The notes under the pieces: generated by a model | The model's database searches: none | What the model was told of the DNA's origin: nothing | The model's input: the letters and a program-made list of their open reading frames with translations, nothing else | Assembly: GCA_945952445.1 (NCBI GenBank) | Contig: CAMFIG010000010.1 | Coordinates: forward strand, 1-56,310 | Length of the DNA: 56,310 nucleotides | From: an uncultured Chlamydiae bacterium | Lineage (GTDB): Bacteria; Chlamydiota; Chlamydiia; Chlamydiales; Rhabdochlamydiaceae | Reading direction: 5' to 3' | Position numbers and translations under genes: made by a program | Shown: positions 8,094 to 16,699 of the stretch, in pieces | Numbering within the stretch: position 1 is the stretch's first letter | Layout of the letters: the number at the start of each line of letters is the position of its first letter

Positions 8094-8846
8094 TTACATC
8101 CGTTTTAGAATTTCTTTAGTGAGGGATACATAGTCTTGGGCAGCTCTGCTTTTAGGAGACGTTTCAAATACTGGTTTGCCAAATACGGAAGACTCGGAAA
8201 CAGCGATGTCCCTGCGGATCTTTGTCTCTAGCATTTTTTGAGGAAACGTAGTTTCAATGACCTCTAAGAAAGTGTCATTGCTTTTGCCGCGAGGATTCCA
8301 GAAAGAAAGAGCGACTCCTAAGACTTCTAAGGGATGCCTTTGCGAGATGTTTTCCAAGAAAAGAGAAAGTCTTTGCAGCCCTTTTACGCTATAAAACTCA
8401 GGTGTTGCACAGACTAAAGAATGTTGCGCTGCGATGAGGGCAGACTCTGTAAGCCAGCAGAGCGAAGGGGGCGTATCGATGATAATCGTGTCAAATTGCA
8501 AGGGGCGCAGAATCTCTTTGAGTTTTTCATGAGAATAGCGATCCGCTGCAAGCGTCCCTGTCACCTCTACTCTTTCTAGCCAGGTATCTGCAGGGATGAG
8601 AAATAGGTTAGGGATGCAGGTTGGAAGGATCACCTCTTCAACCTTTTTATTGCCCTGCAATACGGGTGCCATACTGTCCTGGGCATCTGGATCGAAGCCG
8701 AGTCCCGCGGTCAGATTTGCTTGCGCATCAAAATCGATGAGCAGCACCTTTTGTTTGTGGTACTTGGCAAGAGCCGCTCCCATATGGAGAGCGGTGGAGG
8801 TCTTAGCGGTTCCTCCTTTAAAACTGCTGATGGCGATTCTATGCAT
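8094..8846 (-). CDS. parA: ParA/pGP5-like ATPase (CT582 family)
   Basis: Deviant Walker-type ATPase of the ParA/Soj family. The P-loop is ISSFKGGTAKTSTALH at the very N-terminus, followed by LLIDFDAQANLTAGLG (switch I) and IIIDTPPSL (Walker B). The C-terminal LGVALSFW and TKIRRDIAVSES...SRAAQDY match chlamydial pGP5/CT582. I place the start at ATG 8846, which overlaps the thrS stop as ATGCATAG and has an AGGGA ribosome site; a frame extending to 8903 would add 19 residues that are really thrS sequence out of frame. ParA proteins move or position DNA; no parB-like gene is next to it, but the pGP6-like gene follows. Confidence 0.9.
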   Translation of the reverse strand: MHRIAISSFKGGTAKTSTALHMGAALAKYHKQKVLLIDFDAQANLTAGLGFDPDAQDSMAPVLQGNKKVEEVILPTCIPNLFLIPADTWLERVEVTGTLAADRYSHEKLKEILRPLQFDTIIIDTPPSLCWLTESALIAAQHSLVCATPEFYSVKGLQRLSLFLENISQRHPLEVLGVALSFWNPRGKSNDTFLEVIETTFPQKMLETKIRRDIAVSESSVFGKPVFETSPKSRAAQDYVSLTKEILKRM

Positions 8847-10764
8847 GATTCCCTGCTTGTGCAAATGGGGAGAGCAAAGCTCGTTCCCTTCGTTCTTTTC
8901 CAATCGTTTCCATGAAAGGAGTCAGCTCCATTTCTCCGTGGACTACATTATCTCTTGTGCGGAGGGAAATGGTTCTATTTTCTTGCTCCTTGTCACCTAC
9001 AGTAAGCATATAATTGATTTGCATTATTTGTGCATTGCGAATTTTTTTATTCACAGACTCGCTGGAATCATCTACATCGCAAAGGAAGCCTGCTTGTCTT
9101 AAAAGACGAGCTACTTCATGGGCATACTCTTCATGCCGATCGGCTACAGTAATGACCCGGACTTGAAGAGGGCTTATCCACAAAGGGAATTTTCCTACGA
9201 AATGTTCAATCAAAATTCCAAAGAACCTTTCGACAGAGCCGAAGATGGCTCGATGCACCATGACGGGGCGTTTAGCGTTCCCATCGCTATCCATGTATTC
9301 AAGTTCGAATTTTTCTGGAAGAGACATGTCGAGCTGTACGGTTCCGCATTGCCAGGATCTTCCTAGAGCATCGCGGATATGGATATCGATTTTAGGTCCA
9401 TAGAAAGCTCCGTCTCCTTCATTGATACGATAGGGCTGTCCCCATTCATCGAGTGCATCTTTAAGACCCTGCGTTGCAATCTCCCAATCTTCATCCGTTC
9501 CGATGCTATTTTCCGGTCTTGTAGACAATTCTAGGCGGTATGGGAGCCCAAAAGTTGCGTATGTTTCCTCCACTAAAGAAAGCACTTGTAGGATTTCATG
9601 CTTGATGTCAGAAGGCTTCATGAAAAGATGAGCGTCATCTTGATGGAAGCTGCGTACACGGAAAAGACCGCTCAGCGCTCCTGAATGCTCGTGGCGATGG
9701 ACGTGGCCGAGTTCCGAGATCCTAAGAGGCAGTTCTCGGTAGCTGTGTGTATGGGATTTAAAGTAGAGCATACATCCAGGACAGTTCATCGGTTTGATAG
9801 CAAAATGACGGTCTTCTATTTCAAAGGCATACATGTTATCTCTATAGTGGAACCAGTGTCCTGAGGTTTCCCAGAGCTGTTGGCTCATCAGCTGCGGTGT
9901 TTTGATTTCAATATAGCCGTGTTTTGTATGGATCTCGCGCCAAAAATCGATTAGGCGGTTCCATACGAGCATTCCCTTAGGATGGATGAAAGGCATTCCA
10001 GGAGCTTCTTCTTTAATCGAAAACAGGTCGAGCTTAGGGCCGATCACTTTGTGGTCCCTTTTCTTGGCTTCCTCAAGTAAAAACAGATAGTCTTTGAGCA
10101 TCTTGCGATCTGGGAAAGAGATCGCATAGACTCGAGTGAGCATCTCCCGGTTAGCATCGCCTTTCCAGTAAGCTCCGGAAGTCTTCAGAATTTTGAAGGC
10201 TTTGATTTTTCCGAGGTTAGGAAGGTGGGGACCTCTGCAAAGATCGACAAATTCCCCTTGTGTATAGGCGCTAATCACCCCTTCCGGAAACCCTTCAATC
10301 AGTTCTTTTTTATAGGGGTTATTGCAGAAAGTGAGGATGGCTTCTTTTTTACTTGCAAATTCTGAGCGTTTCGGTTGATAGTTTTCGTCGATGATTTTTT
10401 GGACTTCCTGTTCGATTTTTTCAAAGTCTTCATCGGAAATCGTCAGGTTGGCAAAGTCGTAGTAAAAACCATTTTCAATAGGAGGCCCGATTGTTGGCTT
10501 TGCTTCCGGCCATAGGCGTAGAATCGCTTGAGCTAATACGTGAGCAGAGGTGTGCCAGAATACTTCTTTCCCTTTGGGATCTTCAAAATCCAGCAGAGAG
10601 ACCGTATCGCCGTCGCGAAGTGGGGTTGATAGATCTAAGACGGCTCCATTGACGATTGCTGCGAGGGATTGATGGGGGTTTCTTAAATTGAGTTTTTCTG
10701 CAAGGTCTTTTGCTGAGGAGCCTTCTGGAAGCTCTATGATTTCTTTGGAGATGTGGACTTTCAT
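8839..10764 (-). CDS. thrS: Threonyl-tRNA synthetase
   Basis: Class II synthetase of 641 residues, normal length. In order: N-terminal TGS domain (about 1-60), editing domain with HTSAHVLAQA (the HxxxH site) and later SGAYWKGD, catalytic core with NCPGCM and FHQDDAH (zinc-binding Cys and His), motif 3 HRAIFGSVERFFGILIEH with the third zinc ligand, and the C-terminal anticodon-binding domain (LWISPLQVRVITV). It is the first gene of the operon leading into parA, which overlaps its last 8 bases. No T-box-like leader is seen in the 120 bases upstream. Confidence 0.97.
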   Translation of the reverse strand: MKVHISKEIIELPEGSSAKDLAEKLNLRNPHQSLAAIVNGAVLDLSTPLRDGDTVSLLDFEDPKGKEVFWHTSAHVLAQAILRLWPEAKPTIGPPIENGFYYDFANLTISDEDFEKIEQEVQKIIDENYQPKRSEFASKKEAILTFCNNPYKKELIEGFPEGVISAYTQGEFVDLCRGPHLPNLGKIKAFKILKTSGAYWKGDANREMLTRVYAISFPDRKMLKDYLFLLEEAKKRDHKVIGPKLDLFSIKEEAPGMPFIHPKGMLVWNRLIDFWREIHTKHGYIEIKTPQLMSQQLWETSGHWFHYRDNMYAFEIEDRHFAIKPMNCPGCMLYFKSHTHSYRELPLRISELGHVHRHEHSGALSGLFRVRSFHQDDAHLFMKPSDIKHEILQVLSLVEETYATFGLPYRLELSTRPENSIGTDEDWEIATQGLKDALDEWGQPYRINEGDGAFYGPKIDIHIRDALGRSWQCGTVQLDMSLPEKFELEYMDSDGNAKRPVMVHRAIFGSVERFFGILIEHFVGKFPLWISPLQVRVITVADRHEEYAHEVARLLRQAGFLCDVDDSSESVNKKIRNAQIMQINYMLTVGDKEQENRTISLRTRDNVVHGEMELTPFMETIGKERRERALLSPFAQAGNHA

Positions 10765-10887
10765 AGCAGTGCCTTATTTGGTTGTTCTAAAGAAAATTTT
10801 AGAGTAATTGTAATCTAAGAAGGGAACAAATTACAAATCTAAAAATCAAATCGGAGATTTTAAAAAAGTGTTGCACAAGAGGGCCCC

Positions 10888-13728
10888 TTGGAAATAGAGA
10901 GCTTATTAGAAGACCCCTTTTTGCTCAAACAGACCTTTTTGTCTCTTGTTGAAGCAGAAAAAAAAGAAACAATTGCCGCTATTTTGGATTTAGACGGAGA
11001 AGCTAAGCTCTCTTTATGGTTTGATGCTTCTTTATGCCAAGACAGCTTCCGATTTCGTGTACAAAGACGATCGATTCGGATCGCTTCTTATCTTTTGGAT
11101 GAGGAAGGAAAATGGAAAATAGAAGCATTGGAAGCGTTTGTCTTTGCGTGGAAGCAAAGAGGTCATATTTTCTATCCGGATGGGACGAATGATGCGGTTT
11201 TTCATCGGCACGTTCTCAAGGTCTTGGAGAGATTCTTACAAGAAGAGTCTTTAAGAAAAGAAATTTTAAGGTTTCAAAAACCTCTTTGCCATTCTTGGGC
11301 AGAACAGATAATTTGTTATACTCTCGGACTGCCTCCGGGCACTGTTCTTACCGATACCCATATCCGGATTGCAGCAGTGAGTGCTTGTCTATCTTTGCTT
11401 AGGCAAAACGTGGGCTCCTGTTTTGCTACAGCTCCTGCTATTGTGATTCAGAATGAGCAGATTGAGAACCTCTTAGCTGATCTTTATGAGCTTCTGACAA
11501 CAGGGAAGTTAAAAAAAGTGATAGCCGGAGTCGAGATGAGCGTTCCTATGAGCCCCAAACTCGGGCATGGCGATTTACAGAAAAATATGTATGCCCTCTG
11601 CCTTAAGGGGCCTTTGTGGTTTTCTCCGGGGATCATCTCCGCTTTAGAAGCGATTGGCCTTCTAGAAAAAGAGGCTTCTTTCCAAGAAAAAGCGAGCAGA
11701 GTGAAGGAGCTACTTTTGCCGTTGATCCAAGAAAATGCTACGTGGTCGATTGAAGAGGGGCTTTCCCAATTGCTGCTGCGCCAATATAATGTGCGAAAAG
11801 AAGAGGTAGAGAGATTCCAAAAGGAGCAGATCCAGTTTGCAAAGCGAGGGCATTTTTTGGTAAGTCCTTCTTTGGAATTTTCCCGCTGCGAGCAGTATTT
11901 GACTGCTGAAAAAACTGTATTTGCTGTGTTAAAAGCGCAGGTAGACCATCTGCTTCTTAAGGTATGGGAATTTACTCTCGCCTCTTTTTCTGAGGTGAAA
12001 ATGGATTTTTCTCGTTGGAATATGTATGCGAGTTTAGGCCTTGATCCTAAAGAGTCAGGAGGAATCGGAGAGGTTTTAGTGCAGCTGTTGCAAGGTAAGG
12101 TGGAGAAAAGCAATGAGAAACTCCAAGAATACCAAACAGACTATGAAATTGCATACGATCAGCTAAGATCAGTAGAAATACGTCTTAAGAGAGCTTCTTC
12201 CGAAGAAGAAGGAAGAAGGTTGCAAGTAGAGTTTCAAATGAGACTGCAGCATATGCAAGCCTGCTTGGAAAGAAGGGATGCTTTTTATAAGAAAGCTACC
12301 CATTATACCAATCTCTTTTCGTTTCTCGTAGAGCAATTTGATCGGAGGTTTCCTGAGTATTTTCAAGAAATCTATGATGCGGAAATGCTCGATGTAAAAG
12401 CAGATCTCTATGAAGATAGTCCGGCGGGGTTTCGCTTAGTATATAAACATGGTCGGGCAGATGCTTCTTTGTGGACGATGATCCGATCTAGAGAAGAATA
12501 TGTCGATGCCCTCGGGGCGTTTTTTCACATTATCGAATCGCAGGTTGCAGCGGAATGTGACTGGGAAGGTGCTTTAGAGGATATCCAAGAGATATTTTCT
12601 TTAGTAATTTTACATATCCGTACAGATCTATTTCTTATCTCCGCTCTTCAGAGAATGGCAAAAGCCCATCGAATTCCTATCGCGGAAAATCCCTTAGACT
12701 CCTTGGAAAGCATGGAGAAAAAACCTTGGGCCTATACTTCCGGGGGCTCTATGCAGGCGCTTTTGAAACACTATTACCGGCGGGAAGGAGATCTTTTAGA
12801 GGAAACGCGGTGGATAGAGAGCGAAATGGATCTGTTTGTTTTTCTTCTCGACGCCCTAAAATCGGTCCCTTTTTACGTAGAACAGCGGTTTTTAAAAGAT
12901 CCTTCTAAAGCTCTTTTGATGCGTTCTCCTTCCCATGCTTTTTTACTGCTTCCGGGGCTGCCGGAGTTTGCTCGTGGATGGGAAGATAACGGGTTTTCCT
13001 ATACATGGATTAGAGACCATGTTCTTCTTCCTTGTAAAGAATTTTATGCAAAGATGCTTCTTTCGCCTAAAGAGCAAGCTTTTCTAATACAAGAACTATT
13101 TGCTTCTAATATGCAGATTCCTCTCATTGACAAAGACCGCTCGCCTAAGGAATTTCGAAACTGGCTTTGCAGCTTAAACCCAAAAGATGCAAACCTATTC
13201 TTGTTTGAAGACAAGATCGACTCTTTTTTATGCCAATCTCTTCCTTTGATTTCGTCTGAAGATTGGAAAGAAAAAGCTCTTTCCCTTCTTTCTCCTTATG
13301 TCTCTTTTGATTTTGAATCTTTTCTCGGTTTGCAGGAAGATCCTCTTTTCCCTTTTCTTACACAGACAATGTTCAAAAAGCTTGTAAAGCGGCTGTACAT
13401 CGCATTCCATCGGAAGATAGTTTTGGGATTTGATTTGCATCAAGAAATAGCAAAAAGAGCAAGAGAGCTATCTCTTGCGCCCCCATCTCCTGTTTTATTT
13501 GCCGACACGAATTGGAATCACTATTACTTTGGCTTTACAGTCAATCCAGGGACTGAAAACCTGGAGCTTTGGAGGTGGAACCACTCTGCAGAAGAGGGCA
13601 TTTCTATGCGTCCTTGGAAACATTGGCTGGATGGCTCTACGAAAGACACCTGGAGTATTTTTATCAATCCGGCTCAATATAGCTTGCTCTTTAACTTGGG
13701 CGGGAAGAATTATTTGAAAAAACTCTAG
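10888..13728 (+). CDS. Large protein with a papain-like Q-x4-C motif
   Basis: A 946-residue protein that I do not recognise as a named family. Around residue 178 it has LRQNVGSCFATAPA, which resembles the papain-type active site (oxyanion Gln five residues before the catalytic Cys, then F/W-A). The C-terminal 80 residues contain FADTNWNHYYFGFTVNPGT and LWRWN, where a His (in NHYY) and Asn could complete a triad. A central helical, coiled-coil-prone stretch lies at about residues 400-470. There is no signal peptide or membrane segment. The start is TTG at 10888 preceded by AGAGGG. It is divergent from thrS. A peptidase or transglutaminase-like role is inference from the motif only. Confidence 0.75.
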   Translation: MEIESLLEDPFLLKQTFLSLVEAEKKETIAAILDLDGEAKLSLWFDASLCQDSFRFRVQRRSIRIASYLLDEEGKWKIEALEAFVFAWKQRGHIFYPDGTNDAVFHRHVLKVLERFLQEESLRKEILRFQKPLCHSWAEQIICYTLGLPPGTVLTDTHIRIAAVSACLSLLRQNVGSCFATAPAIVIQNEQIENLLADLYELLTTGKLKKVIAGVEMSVPMSPKLGHGDLQKNMYALCLKGPLWFSPGIISALEAIGLLEKEASFQEKASRVKELLLPLIQENATWSIEEGLSQLLLRQYNVRKEEVERFQKEQIQFAKRGHFLVSPSLEFSRCEQYLTAEKTVFAVLKAQVDHLLLKVWEFTLASFSEVKMDFSRWNMYASLGLDPKESGGIGEVLVQLLQGKVEKSNEKLQEYQTDYEIAYDQLRSVEIRLKRASSEEEGRRLQVEFQMRLQHMQACLERRDAFYKKATHYTNLFSFLVEQFDRRFPEYFQEIYDAEMLDVKADLYEDSPAGFRLVYKHGRADASLWTMIRSREEYVDALGAFFHIIESQVAAECDWEGALEDIQEIFSLVILHIRTDLFLISALQRMAKAHRIPIAENPLDSLESMEKKPWAYTSGGSMQALLKHYYRREGDLLEETRWIESEMDLFVFLLDALKSVPFYVEQRFLKDPSKALLMRSPSHAFLLLPGLPEFARGWEDNGFSYTWIRDHVLLPCKEFYAKMLLSPKEQAFLIQELFASNMQIPLIDKDRSPKEFRNWLCSLNPKDANLFLFEDKIDSFLCQSLPLISSEDWKEKALSLLSPYVSFDFESFLGLQEDPLFPFLTQTMFKKLVKRLYIAFHRKIVLGFDLHQEIAKRARELSLAPPSPVLFADTNWNHYYFGFTVNPGTENLELWRWNHSAEEGISMRPWKHWLDGSTKDTWSIFINPAQYSLLFNLGGKNYLKKL

Positions 13729-13776
13729 TAAGCTGCTAATGTCCACTCTTCACGCTTAAGATGAGGAAAAGGACAC

Positions 13777-14577
13777 ATGCATAGGTCGTTTCAAGCTCTG
13801 TGTTTTTTGGCTGTTTTAACCTTTCCTCATTTGGCATTTTCTCTGTATAACGGCAACCCAGACCTTCCGGAGATGCCGGAAGAGGGATTTTTCGTTCCGA
13901 AGGAGTCTTGGCTTTCTCTGAAATTTGGATATGAAGGGGATCTGGTGTTTGATCGGTCTTTACGCATCGATCATCAGAAAGATATCACGTCTCGTGGGAT
14001 CTCCAGCTTTGAGTCGACCATGAACTCAGGTAGCATTACAGTAGGGTTTATCGATCGTGTGGAAATTTACGGGTTACTGGGGGGGCTAAAGACTAAGTTG
14101 TCACACACCCCGGTTTCTCATCAGCATATCCACTACGATACTGGATACCATTTTGAGAGTGAAGTTGGCATCCGAGCGATTGTCGGCTATTGGGGTGACA
14201 CGCGCTTAAGCGTGGATGCTAAGTATTTTTTCTCGTCTCCGCATATCAATTCTATCCATTTAAACGGCTCCCATGTTGCTTCTTCCGGAGCCAAAATTCG
14301 TGACAGAGAATGGCAGATTGGGATCGGAGTTTCTCATCGCATCTCCTGGTTTATTCCCTACATTGGAGTCAAGTATGCAGATTTGCGCATGAAATTCTCC
14401 CATTTGAAGTCTCTTGGGTTTATTTTTCCAAAAGAACAATTCACTGTGAAAAATAACTGCCCTGTGGGAGTGTTTTTCGGGTTTGGATTCAGTGCGGATC
14501 GAGGGATTGCAGTTGATATCGAAGCTAGGGTGCTAGATGAAACCGCTGTGACGGCTGCATTGATCATGCGCTTTTAG
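13777..14577 (+). CDS. MOMP-like outer-membrane barrel protein
   Basis: A 266-residue protein with a Sec signal peptide (MHRSFQALCFLAVLTFPHLAFS) and a mature start SLYNGNPDLPEMPEEG, resembling the NGNPAEP-type start of chlamydial major outer membrane proteins. It continues with amphipathic beta strands (WLSLKFGYEGDLVFD; RLSVDAKYFF) and ends ALIMRF with the terminal Phe typical of barrels. At about 266 residues it is shorter than MOMP, so it is a MOMP-like family member of the kind expanded in environmental chlamydiae, probably a small porin. It is followed by a 7-bp hairpin at 14591-14609 without a clean T tract. Confidence 0.75.
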   Translation: MHRSFQALCFLAVLTFPHLAFSLYNGNPDLPEMPEEGFFVPKESWLSLKFGYEGDLVFDRSLRIDHQKDITSRGISSFESTMNSGSITVGFIDRVEIYGLLGGLKTKLSHTPVSHQHIHYDTGYHFESEVGIRAIVGYWGDTRLSVDAKYFFSSPHINSIHLNGSHVASSGAKIRDREWQIGIGVSHRISWFIPYIGVKYADLRMKFSHLKSLGFIFPKEQFTVKNNCPVGVFFGFGFSADRGIAVDIEARVLDETAVTAALIMRF

Positions 14578-14590
14578 GAGGATTTTTACT

Positions 14591-14609
14591 CGGAAGTTCT
14601 TGACTTCCG
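14591..14609 (+). terminator. Possible weak hairpin terminator after the MOMP-like gene
   Basis: CGGAAGT-TCTTG-ACTTCCG forms a 7-bp stem 14 bases after the stop codon. The following bases (ggtaggttctgggttg) are not a T tract, so function as an intrinsic terminator is doubtful. Confidence 0.3.
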
Positions 14610-14642
14610 GGTAGGTTCTGGGTTGTTATTTTGGGAAATATC

Positions 14643-14800
14643 TATGATAGAAGAGTTGTTGCAAAAGATGCAGCCAATTTCTGGAAGATATCAGATCGTT
14701 CTGCAAGAGTTCGCCTAAAAAAAAATGGTTGAAGAAGGCTTTATTGCTGAAATATCCACGCATGCCTTTGATCCTCAGAAAAAATTTGTTCTTAAGTGAT
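14643..14800 (+). pseudogene. Possible remnant of a small gene
   Basis: ATG at 14643 opens a 24-codon frame (MIEELLQKMQPISGRYQI...) ending in TAA at an A9 run; directly after it, ATG at about 14726 opens another short frame (MVEEGFIAEISTHAFDP...) ending at 14800. Together they look like one decayed gene, but I recognise no family and there is no strong ribosome site. Confidence 0.2.
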
Positions 14801-14889
14801 GACTCGGTATTTCAAAATCTGCCCTATGTTTCAGAATTCTAAAGTGATGAGGGGGAGGGGTAACTGCTTGCACAAATATAATCTGAGGT

Positions 14890-14940
14890 AATAAATCCAT
14901 CCGCAAACAGCAAAAAAATCGTTTTGCGGATGGATTTATT
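14890..14940. repeat. 18-bp perfect inverted repeat
   Basis: Left arm AATAAATCCATCCGCAAA (14890-14907) and right arm TTTGCGGATGGATTTATT (14923-14940) are exact reverse complements around a 15-base loop. The core TTTGCGGATG occurs again at 14978-14987. There is no T tract on either side that would make it a standard terminator. Confidence 0.9.
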
Positions 14941-14956
14941 AAGTAGAAAACACATC

Positions 14957-14973
14957 CGGAAATGAGATTTCCG
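14957..14973. repeat. Small hairpin next to the inverted repeat
   Basis: CGGAAAT-GAG-ATTTCCG is a perfect 7-bp stem with a 3-base loop, located 16 bases from the larger inverted repeat. Confidence 0.7.
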
Positions 14974-15430
14974 TCGATTTGCGGATGCTTTTCCGTGAGG
15001 TTAGAGGGTCTTTTAAGAAACTCATCTAAAGAGAAAATCCGTTTAGGAAATTCTTCCTGAGAAGAAACAATTTCCACCTCCATTGTACCGGTGCCATGCT
15101 CAATGAATCCTCTGAAAGTTCTATCCTCTCTAAAATACACTCCTCTGCCCCCTATTTTTGAGCGTGCACAGAATAGCTGGGTTTTCACAAGGGAAGGCAT
15201 GGTGGCCGAAGGGCGGTTTTTCCAAAAGCTCTTTGGAATTGTCAGGAATCAAAGTTTTTAGTCATGGACCCATCTTGACAAACTCTATCGGGAGCTCTTG
15301 GCTCTGCGTTTTCCTTTTGTAATTTATTGGAGAACATTATATAACTCCCCTTCGTGTTTCATTTTTTTTGGAAAAAAGTGGACCCGAGTTACGAGCTTTT
15401 GGCATATGATTTAAGATAGGGAGATTATAT

Positions 15431-16699
15431 ATGAGAGATAGGTTTCGGTTTCGTCGTTTTTGTGTAATGCTTGCAGGTTCTCTATGCGCCTTCTCTTCCC
15501 TTGCCTATGCCGATACGATCGATCGGGATGATGATCAAGATATCGATGTACAGGCTTTGCGTGAATGGATCAACACAAAAAGACAGGTTACCGTCAAAGA
15601 GATTGGTGGGAATCTCTCCATTAGCGGAGAGGTGAGAACAGAATTTCAGGCGACTGGAGAGACTGTCAACGGAGTCAAGCAAAGAGGCCGGGGCGCTCCT
15701 CTTTATGCGTCGGGAGGTAATGTATACCCCAACCGCGGATACGATATCGAAGTCAACCTGATGTTGGATTATCGCACTGATAGGACTTGGTCTGCTATTA
15801 AGTTGGAATTTGATAACGATGCAGGAATCTTTGGGGGTACGTTTAATAAAATTAAACTGGAGAAGGCCTACTTTGGAGGCCGTGTCGTCGATGCGGATAG
15901 TTGGTATATCGACGTTGAACTGGGAAGAAGAAGACTTAGCAATATCTTCGATTCCATGCTTGAGTTTAACGCATTTTTTGATGGAATTCTCTTTGAGTAC
16001 GATCAGTCTTGGGAAAAAGTTGGTGACTTTTATACGAACTTGGGAGTCTTTGTCATCGACGAGCGCAAAGACCAGTATGGATATGTAGGAGAATTGGGAT
16101 TGCTTAATATTGCGAACACGGGGTTATATTCCAAATTTTCTCTCATCGATTGGGATACCAAGCATTTCGCAAGCCATGTCGATAACCTCCGATTTGATTT
16201 TATTGTGGGACAGTTGATTTTAGGATATCGATTCTATCCGCAGAAGCTCCAAAAGCAGGTCACTCTCTATTCTGCTGCATTGTATAACTTCGCTGCGAAT
16301 CGCTTGGAAATTACCAACAATACCAAAGCAAATTGGGGTGGTTATGTAGGGTTTTCTATTGGCGAGCTCAAAAAGCAAGGAGACTGGGCCATTAACATGA
16401 ACTACCAAGTTTTGCAAGCGCAGTGCGTGCCTGACTTTGATAATGGCGGTATCGGCATGGGGAATGTCTCCAATGCAGGTCTTTATACGGCGGATATCAA
16501 TGGGACAGGAGCTCCTACAACAAGAAAGACAGCGGCTGGTAATGGCAATTATCGCGGCTTCGTAGTGACGTTGGACTACTTAATCACCTCCAACCTCAAC
16601 CTGCAGCAACAATGGCAGCAGTCTATTACGCTGGACAAAGAGATCGGCCCATTCCGACGCTTCAAACAGTATGAAATTGAATTCATCTACGGATTCTAA
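15431..16699 (+). CDS. Outer-membrane porin-like beta-barrel protein
   Basis: A 422-residue protein with a signal peptide (RRFCVMLAGSLCAFSSLAYA, cleavage likely before DTIDRDDD), then a short helical stretch (VQALREWINTKRQ) and alternating amphipathic strands over the rest of the chain (GYDIEVNLMLDYRTDRTW, LILGYRFYPQ, YRGFVVTLDYLITSNL). It ends in IEFIYGF with the C-terminal Phe recognised by the Bam machinery. Probably a porin or nutrient channel of the outer membrane; I cannot name the substrate. GGGAG precedes the ATG. The last bases overlap the convergent efflux gene by 4 bases, and a strong terminator follows at once. Confidence 0.75.
   Translation: MRDRFRFRRFCVMLAGSLCAFSSLAYADTIDRDDDQDIDVQALREWINTKRQVTVKEIGGNLSISGEVRTEFQATGETVNGVKQRGRGAPLYASGGNVYPNRGYDIEVNLMLDYRTDRTWSAIKLEFDNDAGIFGGTFNKIKLEKAYFGGRVVDADSWYIDVELGRRRLSNIFDSMLEFNAFFDGILFEYDQSWEKVGDFYTNLGVFVIDERKDQYGYVGELGLLNIANTGLYSKFSLIDWDTKHFASHVDNLRFDFIVGQLILGYRFYPQKLQKQVTLYSAALYNFAANRLEITNNTKANWGGYVGFSIGELKKQGDWAINMNYQVLQAQCVPDFDNGGIGMGNVSNAGLYTADINGTGAPTTRKTAAGNGNYRGFVVTLDYLITSNLNLQQQWQQSITLDKEIGPFRRFKQYEIEFIYGF

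Larger units (their letters stand above)
14775..15200 (-). other. Doubtful 141-codon frame
   Basis: The frame encodes MPSLVKTQLFCARSKIGGRGVYFRED..., which has a faint likeness to the start of SET-type domains, but it contains the perfect inverted repeat at 14890-14940, has no ribosome site, and overlaps the decayed plus-strand frames. It may be a pseudogene fragment or chance. Confidence 0.2.
14578..15430. other. 850-base intergenic region with hairpins and decayed-looking frames
   Basis: No gene is convincing here. On the plus strand two short frames (14643-14717 and 14729-14800) are separated by a stop and an A9 run and could be remnants of one small gene. On the minus strand a 141-codon frame (15200-14775) lacks a ribosome site. 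In the middle, 14890-14990 holds an 18-bp perfect inverted repeat, a 7-bp hairpin and a third copy of the arm sequence. The end of the region carries the leader of the porin gene at 15431. Confidence 0.5.

Noticed and set aside
8596-9102. Plus-strand 168-codon frame
   Set aside because: It is antisense to parA and the end of thrS, which are certain genes; no family motif or ribosome site.
11484-12113. Minus-strand 209-codon frame
   Set aside because: Shadow of the 946-residue protein; low-complexity Ser/Arg/Phe composition and no ribosome site.
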